64,000 nt of DNA from Meiothermus ruber DSM 1279 (GTDB lineage: Bacteria > Deinococcota > Deinococci > Deinococcales > Thermaceae), in assembly GCF_000024425.1 (NCBI RefSeq), contig NC_013946.1, positions 1,922,001 through 1,986,000 of the forward strand, in the 5' to 3' direction. The translations under genes were made by a program, and so were the position numbers. The notes below the pieces were generated by a model that had not been told where the DNA came from, made no database searches, and saw only the letters and a list, made by a program, of their open reading frames with translations. Positions 39,858 to 49,234 of the stretch are shown piece by piece (position 1 is the stretch's first letter; each line of letters starts with the position of its first letter).

Positions 39858-40910
39858 ATGAGTGTGCAAGCCAGGGTTCTAAGCGTCGCCACCGCCCACC
39901 CGCCCTACAAAGTAAGCCAGCCAGAGGTTCGCGCGCTGGTAGAGGTTTTGTTCGAGGGGCTGGCGGGCCTGGAGCGCCTGCTGAACATCTTCGAAAACAC
40001 CGGCATCGAGTCGCGTTACCTGGCCGCGCCGCTCGAGTGGTTCGCAGCGCCGCGCAGCTTTAGTGAGAAAAATCAGCGCTGGTTCGATACCGCCCTCGAG
40101 CTCTGTGAACAGGCCAGCCGCAAAGCCCTAGGCCTGGCCGGCCTGAAGCCCCAGCAGGTTGGGGCAGTGGTACTGGTGACCAGCACCGGCCTTGCGACCC
40201 CCAGCCTCGAGGCCTACCTGGCCCAGCGCCTGGGTCTTCCGCTCTCGGTGCTCCGCCTGCCCCTGTGGGGCCTGGGCTGCGCCGGCGGGGCCGCCGGGCT
40301 GGCCCGGGCCGCCGAGCTGGCCCAGCAAAACCCAGGGCGCTACGTTCTACTGGTGGCGGTTGAGCTTTGCAGCCTTACTTTTGTACGGGGTGACAAAAGC
40401 AAGAGCAACCTGGTTGCTACCAGCCTGTTTGCCGATGGCGTGGCCGCAGCGGTGCTGGGGCAAGGTGCTGGCGGCCCGGCGGTGCTGGGGGGCTTCAGCC
40501 GGTTGTTGCCCGATAGCTACGCGGTGATGGGCTGGGATCTGGGCCTCGAGGGCTTGCAGGTACGCTTTGCTCAGAGCATCCCGGCCCTGGTCGAGGGGGC
40601 GCTGGGGCCCCTGATCGAGGACGGTCTGGCCGGCTACGGGTTATCGAGCCAGGATGTTCAAACCTGGACGCTCCACCCCGGCGGGGCCAAGGTGCTGGCC
40701 GCCTACCGCAACGGCCTGGGGGTGGATGAAAAGAGCCTCGAGGCCGCCTTCTGCGTGCTCAAAAAGTATGGCAATATGTCGAGCCCCACCGTGCTTTTTG
40801 TGCTGGAGCGACAAATGTACCAGCTCGAGCGGCCCGCACCCGGCAGCAAAGGGTTGTTGCTGGCCCTGGGGCCTGGCTTTGCCGCCGAAGGGGTGGTTTT
40901 GCAGTGGTAG
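39858..40910 (+). CDS. Type III polyketide synthase (alkylpyrone/alkylresorcinol synthase-like)
   Basis: 350-residue chalcone-synthase-like enzyme that extends a starter acyl-CoA with malonyl-CoA and cyclises the product. The catalytic triad is complete: Cys141 in GLGCAGGAAGL, His273 in TLHPGGAKVL and Asn306 in YGNMSSPTVLF. Bacterial relatives next to a methyltransferase (BpsA of Bacillus, SrsA of Streptomyces) make long-chain alkylpyrones or alkylresorcinols, and this is the likely product class here. The start is 3 bases after the nitroreductase stop. Confidence 0.93.
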   Translation: MSVQARVLSVATAHPPYKVSQPEVRALVEVLFEGLAGLERLLNIFENTGIESRYLAAPLEWFAAPRSFSEKNQRWFDTALELCEQASRKALGLAGLKPQQVGAVVLVTSTGLATPSLEAYLAQRLGLPLSVLRLPLWGLGCAGGAAGLARAAELAQQNPGRYVLLVAVELCSLTFVRGDKSKSNLVATSLFADGVAAAVLGQGAGGPAVLGGFSRLLPDSYAVMGWDLGLEGLQVRFAQSIPALVEGALGPLIEDGLAGYGLSSQDVQTWTLHPGGAKVLAAYRNGLGVDEKSLEAAFCVLKKYGNMSSPTVLFVLERQMYQLERPAPGSKGLLLALGPGFAAEGVVLQW

Positions 40911-41458
40911 GGCTTTGGGTCGCGCTGATCTGGGTGGTACTCCAGCGGCTGCTGGAGCTTCGCCTGGCCCAGGCCAACCTGCGCTGGGCTTTGGCGCAGG
41001 GGGCCAAAGAGTACGGACGAGAGCACTACCCGCTGTTTTTTCTGCTGCACATCGGCTGGATGCTGGGCTGGCTGCTGGAAGGGCTTGCCCGCAACCAGCC
41101 CTCCCCCATCTGGGGATTCTGGCTGCTGGTCTTCTTGCTGGCCCAGGGTCTGCGCTACTGGGCCATTGGCAGCCTGGGCCAGTACTGGAATACCCGGATT
41201 GTGATCGTTCCTGGGGGCCAGCGAATCACTCGAGGACCCTACCGCTACCTGCGCCACCCCAACTACCTGGCAGTGGCCCTGGAGCTGCTGTCCCTGCCCC
41301 TCATCTTTAACGCCTGGATTACAGCCCTGGCGGCCACCGTCCTCAACGCCTGGCTGTTGCTGTGTGTGCGCATCCCCGCTGAGGAAAAAGCCCTCGCGGC
41401 CTATAGCCAAACCCAGCCCCAAACCCCCAGCCTCGAGGAGGCCAGCCAGCGGCCCTAG
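40904..41458 (+). CDS. Isoprenylcysteine carboxylmethyltransferase-family membrane methyltransferase (BpsB/SrsB-like)
   Basis: 184-residue integral membrane protein with about four helices. The cofactor-binding C-terminal part reads GPYRYLRHPNYLAV near residue 110 and RIPAEEKAL near 157, the ICMT signature. In Bacillus and Streptomyces such proteins O-methylate the alkylpyrone or alkylresorcinol made by the adjacent type III PKS, so the same is inferred here. The GTG start overlaps the PKS stop by 7 bases. Its stop codon overlaps that of cimA on the other strand. Confidence 0.88.
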   Translation: MVGLWVALIWVVLQRLLELRLAQANLRWALAQGAKEYGREHYPLFFLLHIGWMLGWLLEGLARNQPSPIWGFWLLVFLLAQGLRYWAIGSLGQYWNTRIVIVPGGQRITRGPYRYLRHPNYLAVALELLSLPLIFNAWITALAATVLNAWLLLCVRIPAEEKALAAYSQTQPQTPSLEEASQRP

Positions 41459-43041
41459 TCCTGCGGTATGGGCTGGCTCTTCACCAAGGCATAGGCGTAG
41501 CCATCGGTGAGGGCTTTGAGGGAGGCCTCGAGGTTGTTTTTACTGGCCCCCACAGTGCTCCAGCGCTCCCCGGCCCGGTGCATCTCGATCATGACCCGCA
41601 CCCCGGAGGCCGTACCAGCCTCCTGGCCCGAGAGAATGCGCACCTTGTAGTCGGAAAGCTCGATCTCGGCAATCTCGGGGTAAAAGGACTCAATGGCCTT
41701 GCGGAAGGCTTTGTCCAACGCCGAGACCGGCCCATGCTGGCTTTCGGCGGCGGTGTGCTGGAGGGTCTCGCCCACCTTAACCCGCACCGTGGCCTCGGCC
41801 CAGGTGGGGGTCTCGGGGTTGGCGTCGTTGACGTGCACAAACACCGTGAAGCCCTCCACGCTGAAGGGCATGCGGCCGCCGCGCAGCTTATGGGCCAGCA
41901 GGTAAAAGCTGGCCTCGGCCCCTTCAAACGAGTAGCCGGCGTGCTCGAGCTGCTTGACCTCTTCCAGCAAGGCCCCGGCCATCTCCTTGGGCACATTCAC
42001 ACCCGATTCGGACAGCTTGGCCAGCAGGTTGCTTCGGCCCGAGAGGTCGGAGACCAGCACCCGGCGGCTGTTGCCTACCATCTCGGGCGGCACGTGTTCG
42101 TAGGTGCGGGGGTCTTTGAGCACCGCCGAGACGTGGATGCCCCCCTTGTGGGCAAAGGCTGCATCCCCCACGTAGGGCGCGCGGATGTTGGGGGCCAGGT
42201 TGGCCCGCTCGTCCACAAAGTGCGAGACCTCGCGCAACTCAGCGAGTTTTTCGAGGGTGAGCCCTTTGAGCGACAGGCCGTACTTCAGCATCAGGTTGGG
42301 GATGGCGCTGGTCAGGTTCAGGTTGCCGCAGCGCTCGCCGTAGCCGTTAATGGTGCCCTGCACGTGGGTGGCCCCGGCCCGCACCGCGGCCAGGGCGTTG
42401 GCCACCGCCAGCTCCGCGTCGTTGTGGGGGTGAATCCCAATGGTCACCCCGGGGAAAGCCTGGCGCACGGCCTGGGTGATCTCGAAGACCTCTTCGGGCA
42501 GGCTGCCCCCGTTGGTATCGCACAGGCATAGGGTGTCGGCCCCACCCCGCACGGCAGCCTCGAGCGTAGCCAGGGCATAACCCCGGTTGGCCTTGAAGCC
42601 ATCGAAGAAGTGCTCGGCGTCGTGGATCACCCGCCTGCCTTCGGAGACCAGGTAGCGGTAGGTCTCCTCGATCATGCGCAGGTTTTCTTCCAGGGAGACC
42701 TCGAGCGCGTGGGTCACGTGAAAGTCCCAGCTTTTGGCCACCACCGTAACCACCGGGGTGGCCGCCGCCAGCATGGCCTGCACCGAGGGGTCGTCCTCGG
42801 GCCGCACCCCCTTGCGCCGGGTGGAGCCAAAGGCGCAGAGCTGGCTATTCCCCAGGTCTACCCCCTTCATGCGGGCGAAGAACTCGGCATCCTTGGGGTT
42901 GCTGCCCGGCCAGCCCCCCTCGATGAGGGGAATCCCGAAAGCCGCCAGGCGCTTGGCGATGGCGATCTTGTCGTCCGAGGACAGGTTGACTGCTTCGCCC
43001 TGGGTGCCGTCGCGGAGGGTGGTGTCGAGGATTTCGATCAT
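41455..43041 (-). CDS. cimA: Citramalate synthase
   Basis: 528-residue enzyme of the isopropylmalate synthase family that condenses acetyl-CoA and pyruvate to (R)-citramalate, a threonine-independent entry to isoleucine. The barrel begins EILDTTLRDGTQGEAVNLS, has the metal-binding GIHPHNDAELAVANAL near 202 and GTINGYGERCGNLNLTS near 230, and ends in a LeuA-type regulatory dimer domain. DxTQGE with HDAEHFFDGF is characteristic of the CimA branch. It is the last gene of the ilv operon, 2 bases after leuA. Confidence 0.94.
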   Translation of the reverse strand: MIEILDTTLRDGTQGEAVNLSSDDKIAIAKRLAAFGIPLIEGGWPGSNPKDAEFFARMKGVDLGNSQLCAFGSTRRKGVRPEDDPSVQAMLAAATPVVTVVAKSWDFHVTHALEVSLEENLRMIEETYRYLVSEGRRVIHDAEHFFDGFKANRGYALATLEAAVRGGADTLCLCDTNGGSLPEEVFEITQAVRQAFPGVTIGIHPHNDAELAVANALAAVRAGATHVQGTINGYGERCGNLNLTSAIPNLMLKYGLSLKGLTLEKLAELREVSHFVDERANLAPNIRAPYVGDAAFAHKGGIHVSAVLKDPRTYEHVPPEMVGNSRRVLVSDLSGRSNLLAKLSESGVNVPKEMAGALLEEVKQLEHAGYSFEGAEASFYLLAHKLRGGRMPFSVEGFTVFVHVNDANPETPTWAEATVRVKVGETLQHTAAESQHGPVSALDKAFRKAIESFYPEIAEIELSDYKVRILSGQEAGTASGVRVMIEMHRAGERWSTVGASKNNLEASLKALTDGYAYALVKSQPIPQD

Positions 43042-43043
43042 GG

Positions 43044-44603
43044 TTATTTGCCCAAACCCGAGCGCTGCACTTCCTCGAGCGACTTCGGATGCCGCGCCGA
43101 CTGCCCCGCGGCCAGCTTGTTGGCGGCATCCAGGTAGGCCCGCGCTGAAGCCTCGATGATGTCCGGGGAGATGCCGTGCCCGGTGGCCATCACCTCGCCC
43201 AACTTGAGCTTGACCGTGACCTCACCCAAAGCCTCGGTGCTCCCGGTTACCGACTCCACCCGGTACAGCTCGAGCTCGGGCTTGAACCCGATGGCCTCGG
43301 ACAGGGCCTTATACACCGCGTCCACCGGCCCGTCCCCAATCGCGGTGGTGGTGACCACGCCTTTGGGGGTCTCGAGGCTTATCGTAGCGGTGGGCAGCAT
43401 GCCGTAGCCGGAGAAGAACTGGAGCTTCTCGAGGTTGAACAGGTGCGGGGTCGAGACCGACTCGCTCTCCACCAGGGCCCGCAGTTCCTCAGTCTCGATG
43501 GGGCCTTTGCGCTCCACAATCTCCCGGAAGCGGGCAAAAATCGCGCCAATCTGGGTGTCGTCCAGCTTGTAACCCAGGTCGGCCAGGGCTTTCTTGACCG
43601 CGGCCCGCCCGGAGTGCTTGCCCAGCACCAGCACCGCGGCCTGGCGGCCCACCAGCTCGGCGTTCATAATCTCGTAGGTCTCTTTGTTCTTGATGACCCC
43701 GTCCTGGTGGATGCCCGACTCGTGGGCGAAGGCGTTGTCCCCCACGATGGCCTTGTTGGGCTGCACCACCATGCCGGTGTAGCGCTCCACCATCCGGCTC
43801 ATGCGGTACAGCTCGCGGGTGTTGATCTGGGTATGGGCCTTGTAGTGGTCGCGGCGCACGTACAAAGCCATTACCACCTCTTCCAGCGCGGTGTTGCCCG
43901 CCCGCTCCCCGATGCCGTTGATGGTGCACTCGATCTGGGTGGCCCCGTTCTCCACCGCGGCCAGGCTGTTGGCGGTGGCCATGCCCAGGTCGTCGTGGCA
44001 GTGGGCCGAGATGTGCACATCCCGTCCCCGCACCACCTCGTCGTAGATGCGCTTGATGAGGGCCCCGTACTCCTGCGGGGTGCCGTAGCCGGTGGTGTCG
44101 GGGATGTTGATGGTGGTGGCCCCGGCGTTGATGGCGGTCTCGTAGAGCTTCATGACGAAGTCGAAGTCGGCCCGCATTACGTCCTGGGCGCTAAACTCCA
44201 CGTCGTCGGTGAACTGCCGGGCGTAGCGCACCATGGCGTCGGAAATTTCCAATATCTCCTCCGGGGTCTTGCGCAGCATGTACTGCAGGTGCACCTTGGA
44301 GGCGCTGGTAAACACGTGGATGCGCTTTTTCTCGGCCTTCTCGAGGGCCGCCGCAGCCCGCTCGATGTCGAGCTTGTGGGTGCGGGCCAGGGCGCAGATC
44401 ACCGGCCCCTTGACCTCGGCGGCGATGCGCGAGACACACTCGAACTCGCTGGCCCCATTCACCGGGAAGCCCGCCTCGATGATGTCCACGTTGAGCCGGG
44501 CCAGCCCATGGGCGATTTCCAGCTTCTGCTGGAGGGAAAGGGCTACACCAGGGCTCTGCTCGCCGTCCCGCAGGGTGGTATCGAAAATTCGGATGTGCCG
44601 CAT
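43044..44603 (-). CDS. leuA: 2-isopropylmalate synthase
   Basis: 519-residue enzyme for the first committed step to leucine. FDTTLRDGEQSPGVALS at the start, the HCHDDLGMATANSLAAVENG metal site near 203 and CTINGIGERAGNTALEEV near 230 define it; the C-terminal domain with SGYGMLPTATI and TGHGISPDIIEASARAYLDA should bind leucine as feedback inhibitor. I choose the ATG at 44603, 4 bases after GGGAGG, over another ATG 12 bases upstream. It follows ilvC by 26 bases. Confidence 0.96.
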   Translation of the reverse strand: MRHIRIFDTTLRDGEQSPGVALSLQQKLEIAHGLARLNVDIIEAGFPVNGASEFECVSRIAAEVKGPVICALARTHKLDIERAAAALEKAEKKRIHVFTSASKVHLQYMLRKTPEEILEISDAMVRYARQFTDDVEFSAQDVMRADFDFVMKLYETAINAGATTINIPDTTGYGTPQEYGALIKRIYDEVVRGRDVHISAHCHDDLGMATANSLAAVENGATQIECTINGIGERAGNTALEEVVMALYVRRDHYKAHTQINTRELYRMSRMVERYTGMVVQPNKAIVGDNAFAHESGIHQDGVIKNKETYEIMNAELVGRQAAVLVLGKHSGRAAVKKALADLGYKLDDTQIGAIFARFREIVERKGPIETEELRALVESESVSTPHLFNLEKLQFFSGYGMLPTATISLETPKGVVTTTAIGDGPVDAVYKALSEAIGFKPELELYRVESVTGSTEALGEVTVKLKLGEVMATGHGISPDIIEASARAYLDAANKLAAGQSARHPKSLEEVQRSGLGK

Positions 44604-44629
44604 ACAACCTCCCATTCTGCCGACATGGG

Positions 44630-45694
<1,065 letters not shown>

Positions 45695-45696
45695 TC

Positions 45697-45727
45697 ACAA
45701 AAAACAAAAGATGGGCCGTCGCCCATC
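45697..45727 (-). terminator. Terminator-like hairpin between ilvN and ilvC
   Basis: On the minus strand the stem GATGGGC-GACG-GCCCATC begins directly after the ilvN stop codon and is followed by TTTTGTTTTTTG, a good intrinsic terminator. A second stem (45669-45690, 9 bp with one G-U) lies between it and the ilvC ribosome site. Expression of ilvC-leuA-cimA would need readthrough or a promoter I do not see. Confidence 0.75.
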
Positions 45728-46237
45728 CTAGACCGCCTTCTTCTCGCGTACCTTGAGCACCTGCTCGCCGCGGGACATCCCCACCGCGCCGGTGCGCATG
45801 ACCTCGAGCAAGCCGTAAGGCCGCATGGCCTCGACAAAGTTGTTGACCTTGGTGGAGTCGCCGGTGAGCTCGAAGATGATGGACTTTTTGGCCACATCCA
45901 CGATGCGGGCCCGGAAGGCCTCGGCAATGTCCTTGACCTCGAGGCGCTCCTCCATGCCGGCGATGCTCACCTTGACCAGCGCCAGCTCGCGCTCCACGTG
46001 GGGCTCGGAGTGATCGGTTACCTTAATAACTTCAATCAGGCGGTTGAGCTGCTTCTCCACCTGCTCCAAGACCGCATCGTCGCCCGAAACCACCAGCGAG
46101 ATGCGCGACAGACCCGGCTGATGGGTGCGCCCCACCGCCAGCGACTCGATGTTGAAGCCCCGACGGGCAATCAGCCCAGCCACACGCTGCAAAACGCCCG
46201 GGTTGTCCTGTACCAGTACCGAAACCAAGTGCCTCAT
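45728..46237 (-). CDS. ilvN: Acetolactate synthase small (regulatory) subunit
   Basis: 169-residue regulatory subunit with an N-terminal ACT domain (RHLVSVLVQDNPGVLQRVAGL, then RRGFNIESLAVG and LSRISLVV) that binds valine for feedback control, and a C-terminal ALS_ss domain ending REKKAV. It lies 20 bases after ilvB. The length is typical. Confidence 0.96.
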   Translation of the reverse strand: MRHLVSVLVQDNPGVLQRVAGLIARRGFNIESLAVGRTHQPGLSRISLVVSGDDAVLEQVEKQLNRLIEVIKVTDHSEPHVERELALVKVSIAGMEERLEVKDIAEAFRARIVDVAKKSIIFELTGDSTKVNNFVEAMRPYGLLEVMRTGAVGMSRGEQVLKVREKKAV

Positions 46238-46257
46238 GAACAGTCTCCATTCAGGGC

Positions 46258-47943
46258 TTAGTCGCCCGCCACGGTCTCCCGCGGGTTCTCGATAATCATG
46301 TCCTCTGCCGCACCCCCCGAGGGAATCATGGGGAAAACCCCTTCCTCGTGGTAGACCCGCGCTTCCAGTAGCACCGGGCCGGGGTGGGCCAGCACCTCCT
46401 TGACGGTCTCATGCAGCTTGGCCTTGTCGGTCAGGGTGATGCCCCGGATGCCGTAGGCCTCGGCCAGCTTGGCGAAGTCGGGGTTGGAGTCGGCCAGGTA
46501 GACCTCGCTGTAGCGCTTGGCATGGAACAGGTCTTGCCACTGCCGCACCATACCCAAAAAGCCGTTGTTCAGAATCACGATTTTGACGTTCAGGTTGTGT
46601 TTCTTGAGGGTGGCCAGCTCCTGCAGGGTCATCTGGAAACTGCCATCGCCATCAAAGTCGATCACCAGCTCGCCCGGTCGGGCCAGCGCCGCCCCAATGG
46701 CAAAGGGCAGGCCCACCCCCATGGTGCCCAGGCCCCCGGAGTTGATCCAGGAGCGCGGGGCGTCGAACTTATAAAACTGCGCGGTAAACATCTGGTGCTG
46801 GCCCACCCCCGCGGTTACCACGGCTTTGCCCTTGGTGGCCTCCCAGAAGGCCTGGATCACCTCCTGGCTTTGCAGGTGGGGCTTGGGCTTCCAGGCAAAG
46901 GGGTATTTGGTCTTCCAGTCCTCGAGCTGGGCCCACCACTTGCTCAGGTGAAGCTTTTTGGCCCCCTTAACCAGCTCCGCCGCCACCCATTTGGCATCCC
47001 CCACCACCGGAATGGTGGTCTTGACCAGCTTGCCGATCTCGGCGGGGTCAATGTCCACATGAATAACGGTATGGGCGTGGGGTGCAAAGCGCGAGACTTT
47101 GCCGGTCACCCGGTCGTCGAAGCGGAGGCCAATGGCCAGAATGGTATCGGCGTGGTGGATGGCCCGGTTGGCCGCCACCGAGCCGTGCATCCCCGGCATC
47201 CCCAGGCACTGCGGGTGGGTTCCGGGGAACACCCCCAGCCCCATCAGGGTCGGGATCACCGGCATGCCGGTTTTCTCGGCCAGGGCCACAATCTCCGGCG
47301 CCGCATTCAGCGCCCCACCGCCTACCATCAGCACGGGTCTTTCGGCTTTTTGCAGGGCCTCGAGGGCCCGCTCGATCTGCCGGGGATGGCCCTTGTAGGT
47401 GGGTTTGTAGCCCGGCAGATTAATCTCCACATCGAAGCTGCCGGTAAACTCGGCTTGCTGTACATCCTTAGGGAAATCGATCAAGACCGGGCCGGGCCGT
47501 CCGGTCGAGGCGATGTAGAAAGCCTCGGCAATTATCCGCGGAATGTCGTTGACGTTGCGCACCTGGAAATTGTGCTTGGTGACCGGCTGGGTAATGCCCA
47601 CCACGTCGGCCTCCTGAAAGGCATCGGTGCCAATCAGGTGCTGGGGCACGTTGCCGGTCAGGGCCACCACCGGCGTGGAGTCCATCAGGGCATCCTGTAA
47701 ACCCGTGACCAGGTTCAGGGCCCCCGGCCCCGAGGTGGCCATGCACACCCCCACCCGGCCCGAGGCCCGGGCATAGGCGGTTGCGGCGTGTACACCGGCC
47801 TGCTCGTGGCGCACCAGGATGTGGCGGATGGGCGAGTCGTAGAGGGCGTCGTAGGTGGGCATAATGGTGCCCCCCGGATGCCCAAAAATGGTGTCCACTC
47901 CCTGCATCTCCAGGGCTTTCAGAATGGCGGCGGCTCCGTTCAT
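46258..47943 (-). CDS. ilvB: Acetolactate synthase large subunit
   Basis: 561-residue thiamine-diphosphate enzyme that makes acetolactate and acetohydroxybutyrate. FGHPGGTIMPTYDALYDSP near residue 20 and VRHEQAGVHAATAYARASG near 44 (catalytic glutamate 47) are the TPP N-domain; IDFDGDGSFQMTLQELATL near 435 followed by NNGFLGMVRQWQ is the TPP/Mg motif. It is the first structural gene of the operon; a leader peptide and attenuator precede it. GAGG and AGGT motifs lie just before the ATG. Confidence 0.97.
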   Translation of the reverse strand: MNGAAAILKALEMQGVDTIFGHPGGTIMPTYDALYDSPIRHILVRHEQAGVHAATAYARASGRVGVCMATSGPGALNLVTGLQDALMDSTPVVALTGNVPQHLIGTDAFQEADVVGITQPVTKHNFQVRNVNDIPRIIAEAFYIASTGRPGPVLIDFPKDVQQAEFTGSFDVEINLPGYKPTYKGHPRQIERALEALQKAERPVLMVGGGALNAAPEIVALAEKTGMPVIPTLMGLGVFPGTHPQCLGMPGMHGSVAANRAIHHADTILAIGLRFDDRVTGKVSRFAPHAHTVIHVDIDPAEIGKLVKTTIPVVGDAKWVAAELVKGAKKLHLSKWWAQLEDWKTKYPFAWKPKPHLQSQEVIQAFWEATKGKAVVTAGVGQHQMFTAQFYKFDAPRSWINSGGLGTMGVGLPFAIGAALARPGELVIDFDGDGSFQMTLQELATLKKHNLNVKIVILNNGFLGMVRQWQDLFHAKRYSEVYLADSNPDFAKLAEAYGIRGITLTDKAKLHETVKEVLAHPGPVLLEARVYHEEGVFPMIPSGGAAEDMIIENPRETVAGD

Positions 47944-47963
47944 ACCTCTCTCCTCAAAGAACC

Positions 47964-47985
47964 GCCCCCCGAGGCTTCGGGGGGC
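47964..47985 (-). terminator. Attenuator hairpin upstream of ilvB
   Basis: Perfect stem GCCCCCCGA-AGCC-TCGGGGGGC on the minus strand, followed by GGTTCTTT, 20 bases before the ilvB start. Its CCCCCC arm can instead pair with a GGGGGG run inside the leader peptide codons (48024-48029), which gives a plausible antiterminator. The T tract is short, so termination may be partial. Confidence 0.75.
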
Positions 47986-48011
47986 TTTAGGATGCGCTTA
48001 TAGGCTCTTCG

Positions 48012-48086
48012 CTAGACCAAATCCCCCCTAGGCCCGGTAATTACTAGGCCTACCACGGTTAGGATTAGGCTGCTCGGCAGTAGCAT
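48012..48086 (-). CDS. Branched-chain leader peptide (24 residues)
   Basis: ATG at 48086 to TAG at 48012. The peptide starts MLLPSSLILTVVGLVITG, and 13 of its 24 residues are Leu, Ile or Val, including rare codons CTA and GTA. It lies between the ilvB promoter and the attenuator hairpin, the classic arrangement for ribosome-mediated attenuation of branched-chain amino acid operons. The ATG falls about 4 bases after the predicted transcript start, so it would be read almost leaderless. A stem TAGGCC/GGCCTA inside the coding part could be the pause structure. Confidence 0.8.
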   Translation of the reverse strand: MLLPSSLILTVVGLVITGPRGDLV

Positions 48087-48096
48087 CTTGTGAAAG

Positions 48097-48126
48097 AGTT
48101 TACGGGTGTTTGGTATACCGTGTCAA
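48097..48126 (-). promoter_or_regulatory. Promoter of the ilvBNC-leuA-cimA operon
   Basis: Minus strand: perfect -35 TTGACA (48121-48126), 18-base spacer and -10 TAAACT (48097-48102). The spacer contains the palindrome GGTATACC, which recurs upstream of pntAA. It overlaps the 3' end of the neighbouring YpdA-like gene's downstream region by only a few bases. Confidence 0.75.
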
Positions 48127-48129
48127 GGC

Positions 48130-49119
48130 TCACACCGCAGAGCCGCTCACTGTCTGCAAGCGCGCAGCCATGGCCTGCACAGCCCTTCTGGCGTGCTCCC
48201 GGCCGTTCTCAATAAATACCGTGCGGGTATCAGCCCCGTACCCCGCGCTTCCGGCCACAAAGAGGCCCTCGAGGCTGGTCTCGTAAGCCTCGCTGAGCAC
48301 CGGCGCGTCGCCCTGGTAGGCCACCCCGGCCCGGCGCAATAGCCCATCCACGGCTCTGTAACCGATGTGAATAAGCACGAAATCACAGGGAATGCTCTGG
48401 AAGCCTTGCCCGCTCGAGGTCTCCACCCACACCGCCCGCGGGGCAATCTCCCGCACCTTGGTATTGAGCAAAAGCTGGATGGAACCCTCCCGCACCCGGT
48501 TCTCGAAGTCGGGTTTGAGCCAGTACTTGACCCTGGGCCGAATCTCAGGCCCGTGGTGAACCACCGTGACCCTGGCCCCGCCGCGGTAGAGCTCGAGGGC
48601 CGCCTCCACCGCGCTGTTGGAACCCCCTACCACCACCACCCGCTGGTTCCAGTAGGGCAGGGTCTCGTCCAGGCCGTAGCGCACGTGGGGTAGATCCTCC
48701 CCTGGCACCCCCAGGCGGTTGGGGTTGTCGTAGTAGCCCGTCGCCACCAGCACAAAGCGGCTCTTCAGCTCCCCCTCCCCATCGCGGTCGCGGTAGCTCA
48801 CCCTGAAATGCCCCAGCTCGGGGTACAGGTCGGTCACCTCGGTGTAGGTGCGGATGTCCAGCCCTTCGTTTTCGGCCACCCGGCGGTAATACTGCAAGGC
48901 CTCGCGGCGGGTGGGCTTGGCCGAGAGCGAGGGGAAAGGGTGCCCCCCGATTTCGATGTTCCTGGCCTCACTAAAAAAGACCGTCTCCCTGGGCCAGCGG
49001 TACAGGGTGTGCACGATGGTGCCCTTTTCCAGTACCACCGCTCGCAGCCCCACCCGCTTGGCCTCGATGGCAGCAGCCAGCCCCACTGGCCCAGCCCCCA
49101 CAATCACCAGATCCCACAT
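48130..49119 (-). CDS. YpdA-family FAD/NAD(P)-dependent oxidoreductase (putative bacillithiol disulfide reductase)
   Basis: 329-residue flavoprotein. LVIVGAGPVGLAAAIEAKRVG at the start binds FAD, VVVVGGSNSAVEAALELYRGG near 170 binds NAD(P)H, and VAGSAGYGADTRTVFIENGREH near the end is typical of YpdA. No CxxC redox pair is present, as expected for this family, which is proposed to reduce bacillithiol disulfide. I start at the ATG at 49119; the open frame extends upstream without homology. TATCCT 7 bases before the ATG suggests a leaderless transcript. Confidence 0.88.
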   Translation of the reverse strand: MWDLVIVGAGPVGLAAAIEAKRVGLRAVVLEKGTIVHTLYRWPRETVFFSEARNIEIGGHPFPSLSAKPTRREALQYYRRVAENEGLDIRTYTEVTDLYPELGHFRVSYRDRDGEGELKSRFVLVATGYYDNPNRLGVPGEDLPHVRYGLDETLPYWNQRVVVVGGSNSAVEAALELYRGGARVTVVHHGPEIRPRVKYWLKPDFENRVREGSIQLLLNTKVREIAPRAVWVETSSGQGFQSIPCDFVLIHIGYRAVDGLLRRAGVAYQGDAPVLSEAYETSLEGLFVAGSAGYGADTRTVFIENGREHARRAVQAMAARLQTVSGSAV

Positions 49120-49234
49120 ACCCCAAAGGATACCCAGTTTCACCGGACTCGATTGTTCCATCTCACCATGGGTAACAGGTTTGTAACAGCAACCGGGTAA
49201 CATGGCGGCATATCTAACTCTGAAGGAGTGTGCT

